A stretch of 37,856 nucleotides of DNA, taken from contig PDUK01000024.1 of NCBI GenBank assembly GCA_006212115.1, positions 1-37,856 on the forward strand. The letters are read 5' to 3'. The stretch comes from Thalassolituus sp. Lineage in GTDB: Bacteria; Pseudomonadota; Gammaproteobacteria; Pseudomonadales; Oceanobacteraceae. Shown here piece after piece: positions 1 to 6,356 of this stretch. Every line of letters starts with the position of its first letter. Within the stretch, counting starts at the first letter, position 1. A model generated the notes under the pieces. It was not told where the DNA came from. It ran no database searches and saw only the letters and a program-made list of their open reading frames with translations. The translations under genes and the position numbers were made by a program.

Positions 1-93
1 GGCTGCATTCGGGAATAGGTTATTGTTCACCGATGGAATATGAGCGAATAGCAGCATGAAAATGAACGTGTCCGTTTTATCGGGGCAAGATCA
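1..93 (+). mobile_element. Right end of an IS3-family insertion sequence
   Basis: The window opens inside an insertion sequence. It contains the last codons of an OrfB transposase (3-59) followed by a terminal inverted repeat at 68-93 (starting GTGTCCGTTTTATCGGGG). The repeat is the reverse complement, with one substitution and one end difference, of 2813-2838, the left end of a second, decayed copy in the same orientation. The sequence immediately after base 93 reads as the right half of an integron attC site, so this copy seems to have inserted into an attC. Everything left of base 1 is unseen, so I cannot tell whether the copy is complete. Confidence 0.75.
3..59 (+). CDS. IS3-family transposase OrfB, C-terminal fragment (partial at window start)
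   Basis: Reading from base 3, the last 18 residues are LHSGIGYCSPMEYERIAA followed by TGA at 57-59. This H-S-x-x-G-Y-x-S-P-x-x-Y-E pattern is the usual C-terminal end of the DDE integrase (rve) domain of IS3-family OrfB transposases. OrfB carries out strand transfer of the element. Only the end is visible, so activity cannot be judged. The terminal inverted repeat lies 8 bases downstream, the spacing expected at the right end of such an element. Confidence 0.75.
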   Translation: MHSGIGYCSPMEYERIAA

Positions 94-150
94 CACCAGC
101 AAGCAGGTGTTGGACCTAGCTACGCTCGACCCGTGTTAGCAGCGTTAAGT
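94..150 (+). other. attC site, right half only (left half displaced by the IS)
   Basis: The segment between the IS end and the first cassette gene finishes with GCGTTAAGT. The GTTAAGT at 144-150 matches the integron core site G-T-T-R-R-R-Y. The matching inverse-core half is absent because the IS end abuts it. This marks the integrase crossover point at the start of the first visible cassette. Confidence 0.55.
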
Positions 151-163
151 ATTGTAGCTAGAT

Positions 164-469
164 ATGAAAGTGATCGACTATCAAGAGCAAGAATGGTTTC
201 TCTTTGAGTATGATGGAAAGCTTTATCTGGATGTAAATTGCAATCACAGCTTTATTGGCTTTAGCTTTATGATCGAACTTAATGAAGACGAACGAAAACT
301 GTACAAGGTAGGCGGCCATGAATATTTAAGTAGGCTGGCATACGAAATTCATTATTCAGCTCCAGTAGTCGCTGATAGTACGTCTGTTTACAAAGGGCGA
401 GACGAAACTAAGATATTGGGCGATTTGGCAACCGAAGCAGTAAGGATATGGAGAGCGAGTCATGTTTAG
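164..469 (+). CDS. Integron cassette hypothetical protein, 101 aa
   Basis: The gene encodes a 101-residue acidic soluble protein with no signal peptide or membrane segment and no catalytic motif that I recognise. The N-terminal third contains a Y-D-G-K-L-Y-L-D-V-N-C-N-H-S stretch (about residues 16-29), which looks like part of a conserved small fold. I have the impression of similar proteins in other marine integrons but cannot name a family. It starts at an ATG 14 bases after the attC core, has no clear ribosome-binding site, and ends 7 bases before the next attC inverse core. That compact gene-attC layout is typical of a cassette. Function unknown. Confidence 0.7.
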   Translation: MKVIDYQEQEWFLFEYDGKLYLDVNCNHSFIGFSFMIELNEDERKLYKVGGHEYLSRLAYEIHYSAPVVADSTSVYKGRDETKILGDLATEAVRIWRASHV

Positions 470-475
470 GAAATC

Positions 476-555
476 AATTAACAAGCGACCGTTAAGGCCG
501 CTGAAATATGCGGCGGGACGCGCAGAAAGTGCGCGTCCACGGCCGGATCTTAGGC
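476..555 (+). other. attC recombination site
   Basis: The inverse core AATTAAC (476-482) lies just after the stop of the preceding gene, and a degenerate core CTTAGGC (549-555) closes the site. Between them is a perfect inverted repeat, GGACGCGCA / TGCGCGTCC with a 5-base loop (516-538). Integron integrases recognise attC as a folded single strand, so this palindrome fits. The core has C in place of the consensus G, which may weaken recombination. Confidence 0.6.
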
Positions 556-564
556 ATAATAGCT

Positions 565-972
565 ATGAAAGAATGGATTGAAATTGAAAGACCGGTAGAT
601 GTCGAAGCCGACCTTTCATTGAAAGATCAAGCTCCACCAGAAGTACGAGATGAATATGATCGATCAAGAAAGAACAGCTTTATTGCTTGGGTGTCTAGTG
701 ATTCGAAACTTATCGGTTGCATCAAAAATAACAGAAGTATCTCCGTTGATCTTTCGTTAGCTGCTGCTGTTGTGCTTTACGAAATGGAACCTGCTAAAGG
801 TAGTGGATATGTGGGCTTAGACATAACGACAAAGAACGGTGAGTGTTTGGCGGTCGTTGCTTCATCAAGGTATTCAAAAAAATCATTGCAATGGCTAAAG
901 CACGCTCATCCTATTCTGGCCAAAGTATTCCAACTTGAAGAAAGGTATGAGTATCATGGTAAAGACGCTTAA
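565..972 (+). CDS. Integron cassette hypothetical protein, 135 aa
   Basis: I chose the ATG at 565, 10 bases after the attC core. A longer open frame from 508 would run through the attC palindrome. The product is a 135-residue, highly charged soluble protein beginning MKEWIEIERPVDVEADLSL. The middle (about residues 45-65) holds hydrophobic strand-like segments, and the C-terminus is basic and aromatic. No signal peptide, metal motif or known domain is visible. The stop codon TAA (970-972) lies inside the inverse core GCTTAAC of the next attC, the classic signature of a gene cassette. Function unknown. Confidence 0.7.
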   Translation: MKEWIEIERPVDVEADLSLKDQAPPEVRDEYDRSRKNSFIAWVSSDSKLIGCIKNNRSISVDLSLAAAVVLYEMEPAKGSGYVGLDITTKNGECLAVVASSRYSKKSLQWLKHAHPILAKVFQLEERYEYHGKDA

Positions 973-1058
973 CAAGCCGCTGAAAGTCGTTGCGGCCAAA
1001 AGAAAAGCGTGGCCTTCACTAGGACTGGCTCCGCTATCCGTCTAGCGGGGCGTTAGGT
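967..1058 (+). other. attC recombination site (best-formed in the window)
   Basis: The inverse core GCTTAAC (967-973) and core GTTAGGT (1052-1058) both match the consensus exactly. The left arm AACAAGCCGCTGAA can pair with the right arm CTAGCGGGGCGTT, leaving the unpaired bases expected of an attC hairpin. The site is 92 bases long. It resembles the degraded sites at 3544-3605 and 5696-5784. Confidence 0.85.
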
Positions 1059-1069
1059 CAGTCAGTCAT

Positions 1070-1386
1070 ATTGAACCAACCGAAAACTTAACGAAAGTTT
1101 CAGCTGGAGAGCTTGATGTGCTACTGGATAGGCGAGATTCGACGCAGTTTGATTGTCTTTGGTGTGAGCTAAATGAATTTGTTTCAGATCCTGTTCGCCG
1201 CATCGACACCAAGGAAATATTTCTGCGTGTCTCCAAAGCTACATACGCGCATGAAATGTGCTCCTATATGCCAGATGATTTAAATCGGTTTACAAATTGG
1301 AGAAAGCGGGTGTGGAATCAAAGCTCCTCAGTTACTTGAAAGATTATTATGATCAAGGCGTGGTTTCGTGCGAGTGGCTCAGCTAA
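1070..1386 (+). pseudogene. Frameshifted cassette gene, about 105 codons
   Basis: One frame reads from about 1061 as SVSHIEPTENLTKVSAGELD and continues to about 1279 (MPDDL). From 1279 a second frame continues as FKSVYKLEKAGVESKLLSYL and then DYYDQGVVSCEWLS, ending at TAA 1384-1386. The second part ends with its stop codon exactly inside the next attC inverse core, as an intact cassette gene would. The two parts join if one T is restored in the T run near 1279. No ATG precedes the first part. ATT at 1070 or GTG at 1118 are the available starts, so the start codon may also be lost. I do not recognise a function. A sequencing error in the T run is the alternative explanation. Confidence 0.65.
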
Positions 1387-1494
1387 CAATCAAAAGCAAG
1401 GGACCAAGCTGCGCTCCGTCAATTTGCGGTTCGCTTTACTCAACCTACCGTAAATTGGCTCCACTCCCTTAGGCCACCCTAGTGAGCGTTAAGT
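1381..1494 (+). other. attC recombination site
   Basis: A near-consensus inverse core AGCTAAC (1381-1387) contains the stop codon of the frameshifted gene upstream, and the core GTTAAGT (1488-1494) matches the consensus exactly. The outer arms TAACAATCA and TGAGCGTTA are complementary around two unpaired bases. The 114-base length is within the range of longer attC sites. Confidence 0.75.
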
Positions 1495-1500
1495 GTAAAT

Positions 1501-1820
1501 ATGAATAACGAATTAATTGGGATTCAGCACTAGAGCTTGAAAGTATTCTAAAGAAATATGAGGATAGTCATGCAGACTCACGAACTGTACTTAACGGCTT
1601 GCAGTCCTTAATCGATGATGTAAAAAATGGTGTTATTATTATTTGGATTTCTGTTCCATTTATGTATGCTATAATGGATGGTCCAATAGTATTACCAAAT
1701 GATGCAGAGTCTGCGTATTCAAAGTTCTCTTTGTTACTTAAGCTCAGAGAAAGAAATTATATGGATTTCATAGAATGGGCTGAAGAGCAAAAGCAAAAGC
1801 TGCTCGGTGAGGAGCAATAA
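1501..1820 (+). pseudogene. Frameshifted cassette gene, about 106 codons
   Basis: An ATG at 1501, six bases after the attC core, starts MNNELIGIQ but stops at 1531-1533. From about 1512-1521 the next frame continues as NWDSALELESILKKYEDS and stays open to TAA 1818-1820. Removing one base near the TTAATTGGG run would fuse them into one protein of about 105 residues. The C-terminal part (from about 1599) has a hydrophobic stretch and then a charged helix ending EEQKQKLLGEEQ. The only start in the long frame is an internal TTG at 1599. This is either true decay or a homopolymer sequencing error. Function unknown. Confidence 0.6.
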
Positions 1821-1850
1821 TGTTTAAGTTCTGTTCCTTATCAAGTAAAT

Positions 1851-1953
1851 GCATAACAAGGTGCTCTATCAGATTCCATAATCTCCTGCAGTTTTTGCGA
1901 AGAAACGCCAAAAGTCGCGCTGAACTATTCCACCGGTAACTGTGGTGTTAAAG
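1851..1953 (+). other. Possible degenerate attC site
   Basis: GCATAAC (1851-1857) and GTTAAAG (1947-1953) each differ from the integron core consensus by one base, and the 103-base spacing is right. The inner arms pair poorly, so this is weaker than the sites at 967 and 1381. Confidence 0.4.
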
Positions 1954-1964
1954 GTAATTGAGAG

Positions 1965-2351
1965 ATGCTTAGGAAATTAGAGGAAAGTATTGGAGGAACT
2001 AGTCGTGGCTTTGCGATACTCATATTAGCAAGTGTCGTTCCAATATTGGGTGTAATGATTCACTGTGGTTACAACATTTACCTGGGAAATGGTTTAGAAA
2101 CATATGATCTAGTAATCATGGATCATCCAATTTTAACAAATCTAGGAGTTTCATATGTCGAGGTGCTAATATATGATGCCTTTGCTTTTCTAGTATTAGT
2201 TATAGGTTTGTTATTTCGTTACTATCACTATAGAGACGAACGTGACTTTATGAAAAAGTACAATTTAAAAGGGAAGACGGGCTTTGGCTCTGATTTTAAG
2301 TCGACGAGAAGCATTAATAGTAGTGAATATGATTTAAACTCCGATGACTAA
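1965..2351 (+). CDS. Small two-helix membrane protein in a cassette, 128 aa
   Basis: The product has a hydrophobic segment at about residues 15-38 and a second at about 68-86, followed by R-Y-Y-H-Y-R-D-E-R and a hydrophilic, serine- and asparagine-rich tail. This suggests two transmembrane helices with a cytoplasmic tail. There is no signal peptide or recognisable domain. GAGAG just before the ATG may serve as a ribosome-binding site. The gene starts 12 bases after a degenerate attC core. Function unknown; membrane proteins of this size are common among integron cassette products. Confidence 0.65.
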   Translation: MLRKLEESIGGTSRGFAILILASVVPILGVMIHCGYNIYLGNGLETYDLVIMDHPILTNLGVSYVEVLIYDAFAFLVLVIGLLFRYYHYRDERDFMKKYNLKGKTGFGSDFKSTRSINSSEYDLNSDD

Positions 2352-2437
2352 ATCTTTTATAAGTCAATTCACTGCGTGCTTCTGCACCGGACTCAGAAAG
2401 CTACGCCGGTTCTCGAGGTGTTAGTTTAGGTTTGTAG

Positions 2438-2791
2438 ATGTATTTTCATACTCGGAAAGGAATTATTCAAGCTGGATTTGATCCAGGGTTTGTTGAGGCT
2501 ATAGCAGATTCTATTTCCTCATCCGATAGTCTTCATCGTGCAAAGGAATTATTTAGACAATTTAATATTGAAGCTGAAAAGCTTCCATGGCCTCAAGACA
2601 CTGATTTTGGTGCATTGGTCTTGCAATCTAAAAGCGCGCAAGCCTCAAATATTGAAGTCAAGCGGTTCATGCTTAATGAGGCTATCTTAAGAGCGCGGTG
2701 GTGTGCTACCTGCGCAACTTCTGGTGGTGAAGGGCATGCTCGTATGGCTCATGTTAATGAGCTTAAAGCCGAGCTAGACAAATGCAACTAA
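2438..2791 (+). CDS. Integron cassette hypothetical protein, 117 aa
   Basis: A 117-residue soluble, probably helical protein, with a cysteine pair in W-C-A-T-C-A-T-S-G-G-E-G-H (about residues 88-100) and a charged C-terminal helix. The C-x-x-C with nearby histidines could bind a metal, but only one pair is present. The stop codon TAA (2789-2791) lies inside AACTAAC, the left half of an attC that the IS3 remnant interrupts 20 bases later. No known family recognised. Confidence 0.65.
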   Translation: MYFHTRKGIIQAGFDPGFVEAIADSISSSDSLHRAKELFRQFNIEAEKLPWPQDTDFGALVLQSKSAQASNIEVKRFMLNEAILRARWCATCATSGGEGHARMAHVNELKAELDKCN

Positions 2792-2812
2792 CAAAGTGGT
2801 CAAGCATCGTTG
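2786..2812 (+). other. attC left half, cut by the IS3-family remnant
   Basis: AACTAAC (2786-2792) is one base off the inverse-core consensus and contains the stop codon of the upstream gene. The site runs only to 2812, where the IS left terminal repeat begins. A plausible right half lies beyond the IS remnant at about 3544-3605. Confidence 0.5.
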
Positions 2813-2863
2813 AGATCTTGCCCTGATAAAACGGACACCTAATTCAAACTGACAAGATGCAGA

Positions 2864-3227
2864 ATGTCAAAAATTTACTCAGAAAAGAAAGGCCTGGCAG
2901 TATTCGAGCGAGCTTAAGGTTAAAGCGGTCCAGCTAAGCCTGATGTTAAATATTGAGGCTTAGGAAGTAGCCAATACTCTCGATATGTATCGATTTATGC
3001 TGTAATAATGGCGAAAAGAAGTAATAACGTGGCAGATAGAGCTAAGAAGATCACCGAACGACAAGCAGGCAAGAAAAGAAAATTTCGAAGGTTAAGAAGC
3101 TGGAAACAGAGAGCAAGAAGCTGGAACTGGATCTTGATCTGCTCAAAAAGTGGCAACTGGTCTTGCTGGGCAACACCAGTAAGATATCGATTTTTCGAAA
3201 AATTCGGGCGAGAGCTAGGCATTAAGG
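2864..3227 (+). pseudogene. IS3-family OrfA remnant
   Basis: Fragments of the DNA-binding OrfA are readable in three frames. They include QYSSELKVKAVQLSL followed after an internal stop by EVANTLDMYRFML, then WRKEV, then a leucine-zipper-like part, KKLETESKKLELDLDLLKKW, ending at TAA 3225-3227. This matches the OrfA layout in IS3 elements of a helix-turn-helix followed by a leucine zipper. At least two in-frame stops and two frameshifts make it non-functional. Confidence 0.7.
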
Positions 3228-3480
3228 GAGTACGTGAATGGCTGTTTGTTTCGGAAAGTGGTTCCTACGCTTGGCTTAATAGAGAACCATCAGAACGTGA
3301 TCAGTCCGATAATGGGTTACGATTCCATATCAAGTGTATTTCAGTTGAGAACGAAGGACGCTAAGGGAGCCTGAGAATCTGGAAGGTAGTGCTAAAGTAG
3401 GCGTTGTAGGTTTGTAGGAATAGCATCGCTCGGCTGATGCAGGAGGCGGAGCAGGAGCGTTACCACGATTATTTGTATTG
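3198..3480 (+). pseudogene. IS3-family OrfB N-terminal remnant
   Basis: The frame overlapping the end of orfA reads FGRELGIKGVREWLFVSESG, then YAWLNREPSER, then a region resembling the start of OrfB with frameshifts around 3360 (GRYGS-like, RIWKVVLK). It ends with a short block NSIARLMQEAE near 3420-3455. These are the helical N-terminal segments that precede the DDE core of OrfB. The core itself is absent. Confidence 0.65.
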
Positions 3481-3543
3481 AGAAAGCACAAAAGATGGTA
3501 GAGATTGTTCTGCATGCCGAATAAACCGATGAGATACGTTACA

Positions 3544-3605
3544 GCCACAAAAATTGTGCCCTTCACTTGTACTTACTTCGCTCGCCTTCTAGCGTGACTT
3601 TAGGT
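3544..3605 (+). other. attC right-half remnant
   Basis: The block containing AAAATTGTGCCCTTCACTTG and CTTCTAGCG aligns with the right half of the well-formed attC at 999-1058 (AAAGCGTGGCCTTCACT, GTCTAGCGGGGCGTTAGG) and with 5731-5784. The core is degraded to CTTTAGGT. It probably belonged to the same attC as 2786-2812 before the IS inserted. Confidence 0.45.
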
Positions 3606-3617
3606 TTCATACGGATT

Positions 3618-3998
3618 ATGTGCAATTGCCAAGAATTAAATGAATGTGTTGACGCTCTCCCCACAAGGGATGAGTTCATAGCAGGGTTCAATAGGCTTGA
3701 TCATAGTTCCAATCTTTGGGTTGAGCTATTTGCATGTGCTAGTTGCGGGCAGTACTGGATTGTAGAAGAGGGTGCGGAAATGGATCGTCGTTCCAATAAA
3801 GCTTTTAAGCTTGATGACCCAGTAAATTGGCTCAATCATGATGCCAGTCCAGCGTTGGCTCAGGAGGTTATTTCCAAGCACGGAGGTTTATCTGAACAAC
3901 AATGTATCTATTCAGGTTGTAAGAAGCAGGCATTAAAAAATATGATGGTTTGTGTCGAGCATGGGCATTCTGCGTACAAATGGACCAAAAACACTTAA
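3618..3998 (+). CDS. Cassette protein with two zinc-ribbon-like cysteine clusters, 126 aa
   Basis: The preferred start is the ATG at 3618; an upstream extension would run through attC sequence. Cysteines fall in two sets. C2 and C4 pair with C40 and C43 in A-C-A-S-C-G-Q-Y-W, and C96, C101 and C112 lie close to H115 and H117. This suggests one or two structural zinc sites. The cassette protein at 5019 has the same order, C-N-C near one end and then W-x-V-[ED]-x-x-x-x-C-x-x-C-G-Q-x-W-like sequence. No enzyme motif is visible. It may be a small binding or immunity-type protein, but that is a guess. Confidence 0.65.
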   Translation: MCNCQELNECVDALPTRDEFIAGFNRLDHSSNLWVELFACASCGQYWIVEEGAEMDRRSNKAFKLDDPVNWLNHDASPALAQEVISKHGGLSEQQCIYSGCKKQALKNMMVCVEHGHSAYKWTKNT

Positions 3999-4065
3999 CA
4001 AGAATAGGCAGCATCGTCTTAGGGGCTGGATGCGCAAACGTGCGTCGTTGCTTTGGGCGTTGGCA
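3993..4065 (+). other. attC recombination site
   Basis: The inverse core ACTTAAC (3993-3999) matches consensus and contains the stop codon of the upstream gene (3996-3998). The right box GTTGGCA (4059-4065) is one to two bases off. Arms AACAAG and GGGCGTT flank an inner palindrome, ATGCGCAAACGTGCGT-like. The 73-base length is typical of short attC sites. Confidence 0.6.
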
Positions 4066-4081
4066 CAATTAGGAGACGTTT

Positions 4082-4354
4082 ATGAGCATTATGAAATTAT
4101 ATTCGATAGCAGTAATTTATTTATTTGTTGCGTGTTTGGCTGGCTGCTCAGAAGGGACGCGAGCTAAGTTTTCTGCTTATGGAGGTTCTGCAAAAATAAA
4201 ATGTTATTCTGCTGATATTCTTATATTTGAGGGCGAAAGTACTGGGAAGGTGAATAGTGAAGCTCATAGTGATGGATATTATTTTGTTGATAAGGCAGAT
4301 GGCAAGTTAAAAGAGGTTTCCGGAAATTGTGTCATAGAATATATCAATTATTAA
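4082..4354 (+). CDS. Small lipoprotein in a cassette, 90 aa
   Basis: The product begins MSIMKLYSIAVIYLFVACLAGCSEG, a lipoprotein signal peptide with lipobox L-A-G-C and the lipidated cysteine at about residue 22. The mature part is about 70 residues, strand-rich, with two further cysteines (C-Y-S and N-C-V-I) that could form a disulfide. AGGAG at 4071-4075 sits properly before the ATG at 4082, making this one of the few cassette genes with a clear ribosome-binding site. It is expected to be anchored in an outer or inner membrane leaflet. Function unknown. Confidence 0.75.
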   Translation: MSIMKLYSIAVIYLFVACLAGCSEGTRAKFSAYGGSAKIKCYSADILIFEGESTGKVNSEAHSDGYYFVDKADGKLKEVSGNCVIEYINY

Positions 4355-4374
4355 GCTTTGCTAAAGCTTGAAGT

Positions 4375-4486
4375 GGTTAACAAGGCAATGCAGTCCGAAG
4401 GTCTTTTTGTCACTTGTTTTTCGGCTTAACGCTACACTACTACAGAACATTCCACTTCAAAATGTCGGCTGTTTGCGGCGTTATAC
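4375..4486 (+). other. attC recombination site (long type)
   Basis: The inverse core GGTTAAC (4375-4381) and the right box GTTATAC (4480-4486) are each one base from consensus. The arms AACAAGGCAATGCAG and CTGTTTGCGGCGTT are complementary with extrahelical bases, as required for integrase recognition. The site is 112 bases long, similar to the long repeats of Vibrio-type arrays. Confidence 0.65.
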
Positions 4487-4505
4487 CTAATATCGAGGAA
4501 AGAGA

Positions 4506-4922
4506 ATGCTCAAGGAAATACCAGCGAAAGTTTATCAGGCAATATCCTTTGAAAAAGATGGATCTCCGGATTTTGATCTGTTGGCTTCATGTTTCATAGA
4601 ACAAGGAATTTTCATCAACAATAAGGGCGACAATCCGGTCATAAGATCTGTACCGGCCTACATAGACATGATTAGCTCGGCAATGAAAAGTGGCATCGTG
4701 ATATCAATCAAAGAGGTTGAGCTATCGAATTCGGTTCAAAAGTATGGAAGAGTTGCGCAAATTAGCTCTGAGTATCAGCTCAGGTTTGAAGGCCAGAAGG
4801 GCATCGAAACCCGTTATGGTGTTAACTTGTTTCAGCTAGTGTATCAAAACGATCACTGGCTGATTAGTTCAATGTGCTGGGATGATAGAGTAGACAAGTC
4901 GCTTTTGGCATTAAACGCTTAG
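4506..4922 (+). CDS. Cassette protein, possible NTF2-like fold, 138 aa
   Basis: A 138-residue soluble protein. The pattern of a helical N-terminus, F-I-E-Q-G-I-F-I-N-N-K-G, a mid-section helix P-A-Y-I-D-M-I, and a C-terminal set of strands ending W-L-I-S-S-M-C-W resembles the small NTF2-like/SnoaL alpha-beta barrel. Integron cassettes often encode this fold. I see no fixed catalytic residues, and the fold assignment rests on pattern only. GAGGAAAGAG immediately before the ATG is a good ribosome-binding site. The stop TAG (4920-4922) lies in GCTTAGC, one base off an attC inverse core. Confidence 0.65.
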   Translation: MLKEIPAKVYQAISFEKDGSPDFDLLASCFIEQGIFINNKGDNPVIRSVPAYIDMISSAMKSGIVISIKEVELSNSVQKYGRVAQISSEYQLRFEGQKGIETRYGVNLFQLVYQNDHWLISSMCWDDRVDKSLLALNA

Positions 4923-5018
4923 CATCAATTTCAATCTTCGAAATGACCATAATAAGTGCAATCTGCGCCCATCGGGTGGCGGATAAAATCATATTCCATT
5001 TAACTATCGAGGGAAATT

Positions 5019-5423
5019 TTGAGAGAGTTAACTCAGAGGGACAAAAACAGTATTGATGAGTTTAGGCAAACTACTGGCGCGAACCTAGTCGAAATAGATC
5101 GCTATCTATCTGGTGAGTGGGAGTGGTATGAACTTTGGGATTACAATTTTGGACTAGTAGAGCCATCATCAACGAACTGCAATTGCAAATATGAAGGTCT
5201 CAGAGCGTCGGGCCGGCGTAAGGGATACCCTAGGAGTATACGATGTTTGGAGGGTTTGGGTTTTAAGTTCACATTGATTCGGGGTGGCGGTAGTTGGTAC
5301 GTGGACGCATATTATCAGTGTTCTTGTGGACAAAAGTGGATCGAAGTATTTGTGGAAGCGATGCAATATAATGGGAATCACGCCTACGCTATCAGCGATG
5401 AAGAGTTTAACTCATCAGCTTAA
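5019..5423 (+). CDS. Cassette protein with paired-cysteine zinc-ribbon-like motif, 134 aa, TTG start
   Basis: The frame is open from a TTG at 5019 preceded by GAGGG at 5009-5013; no ATG is available near the start. The 134-residue product has an acidic, aromatic N-terminus (W-E-W-Y-E-L-W), then C54-N-C56 and C101-S-C103-G-Q-K-W. The order and the G-Q-x-W tail match the cassette protein at 3618, although the rest of the two sequences differs. A structural zinc site is likely. The next gene starts 29 bases downstream with no intact attC between, so the two may move as one cassette. Confidence 0.6.
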   Translation: MRELTQRDKNSIDEFRQTTGANLVEIDRYLSGEWEWYELWDYNFGLVEPSSTNCNCKYEGLRASGRRKGYPRSIRCLEGLGFKFTLIRGGGSWYVDAYYQCSCGQKWIEVFVEAMQYNGNHAYAISDEEFNSSA

Positions 5424-5452
5424 GTTGTATAGCTCTCAATTGAGGATGGGGT

Positions 5453-5668
5453 ATGCACGCGTCACAAAAGCCACTATTTTGTTCTGTAAAATGCGCGAAG
5501 ACGAAACTCGTGAGGTCTTATGCCCCTTGTCCAAGATGTGGTAATACGTGGAATGGAAGGGGTAAGGGTCTTTCCCGCTATTATAGAAATAACGCTTGGG
5601 TTATATGTGACACTTGTTCAGTTGAACATCGTCTGTGCGTCAAGTGCGGCGAGGCTGTTGAGCCTTGA
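5453..5668 (+). CDS. Cysteine-rich zinc-finger-like protein, 71 aa
   Basis: Eight of 71 residues are cysteines in four pairs: C10/C14, C26/C29 (C-P-R-C-G), C52/C55 (C-D-T-C) and C62/C65 (C-V-K-C-G-E). This is enough for two treble-clef or ribbon-type zinc sites. The basic loop around residues 33-46 (N-G-R-G-K-G-L-S-R-Y-Y-R) could contact nucleic acid. A GAGG motif at 5442-5445 precedes the ATG. The regular cysteine spacing argues strongly that this short frame is a real gene. It shares a cassette with the gene 29 bases upstream unless an attC was lost. Confidence 0.7.
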   Translation: MHASQKPLFCSVKCAKTKLVRSYAPCPRCGNTWNGRGKGLSRYYRNNAWVICDTCSVEHRLCVKCGEAVEP

Positions 5669-5695
5669 TGTGGTTATACTGTTTACTTCAATGCG

Positions 5696-5784
5696 AAAGC
5701 ACAAGCCGCTGAAATTCGTTATGGCTAGAAAATTGATGCCTTCACTTGAATTCACTTCGCCTGCCGTGTAACGGAGCGTAAATC
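5696..5784 (+). other. Degenerate attC site
   Basis: ACAAGCCGCTGAAA at 5701-5714 is identical to the left arm of the good attC at 972-985, and GCCTTCACTTGAATTC is like its right arm. The boxes are damaged: the inverse core reads AAAGCAC and the core GTAAATC has lost a T. The site is probably inactive. Confidence 0.55.
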
Positions 5785-6356
5785 GGATTATGAGTGAACA
5801 GTTGGAGTCTCTAAATGTTTACTTAGGTGAGCATGGCTAGAGAATTTTGGCAGTAGTGTGCTGCTGTTTAGTAAACGCATCGAGTGTGCGTGAAGGGCTC
5901 ATAAAAACCTATAGCTATCGAATGACTGATAAGCCTGGTGCCACAAATGCGAAATCTTCTTTTAGAAGGGGAGGATAGCTGGGAACTTTAGGTTGTGGAA
6001 TGATATGGCATTGTTAGGCGTTGTTTTTTACTGAAGATCTACGGTTAACAAGTGAAAGGTACTGAAGAATTTCTAAGAAGCGACTGCTGAAGCTAGGCCA
6101 GATGCTGCGTTCTGCAATATATCCTTGCCTCTCAAGGCCTAAATTTGTACCCGTTCAAGCAGATCATCCGACGTCAAAGCATGACGCGTATTCGCTCGTA
6201 TTTTAATATGTTGACCTGGTTTGTAAGTGAGTATTAAGGCAATCTGAGATGGGCTCTTAAAACCCTTTAGAATACGAGCAGAGATATCACGAGAGGTTTT
6301 CTTGAATCAGTGTTTACTTATCATGGGTAGAAGCAATTTCGTTATGGAATCCGATT
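5785..6356. other. Decayed cassette region without an intact gene
   Basis: No intact gene is present. A 16-codon frame starts at 5790 (MSEQLESLNVYLGEHG) and stops at once. A perfect core box GTTAGGC lies at 6013-6019 and an inverse-core-like GGTTAAC at 6043-6049. On the minus strand, 6139-6306 is open for 55 codons with plausible protein-like sequence (for example KGFKSPSQIALILTYKPGQH), interrupted by a stop five codons after a possible ATG. I read this as remnants of one or more cassettes. Confidence 0.5.

Larger units (their letters stand above)
2813..3480 (+). mobile_element. Decayed IS3-family insertion sequence (left end and orfA/orfB remnants)
   Basis: The element begins with a terminal repeat at 2813-2838 matching the inverted complement of 68-93. 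Behind it are disrupted orfA and orfB reading frames. The catalytic core and right inverted repeat are missing, and the right boundary is uncertain (3480-3543). The element is in the same orientation as the copy entering the window at base 1. It cannot transpose on its own. Confidence 0.75.
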
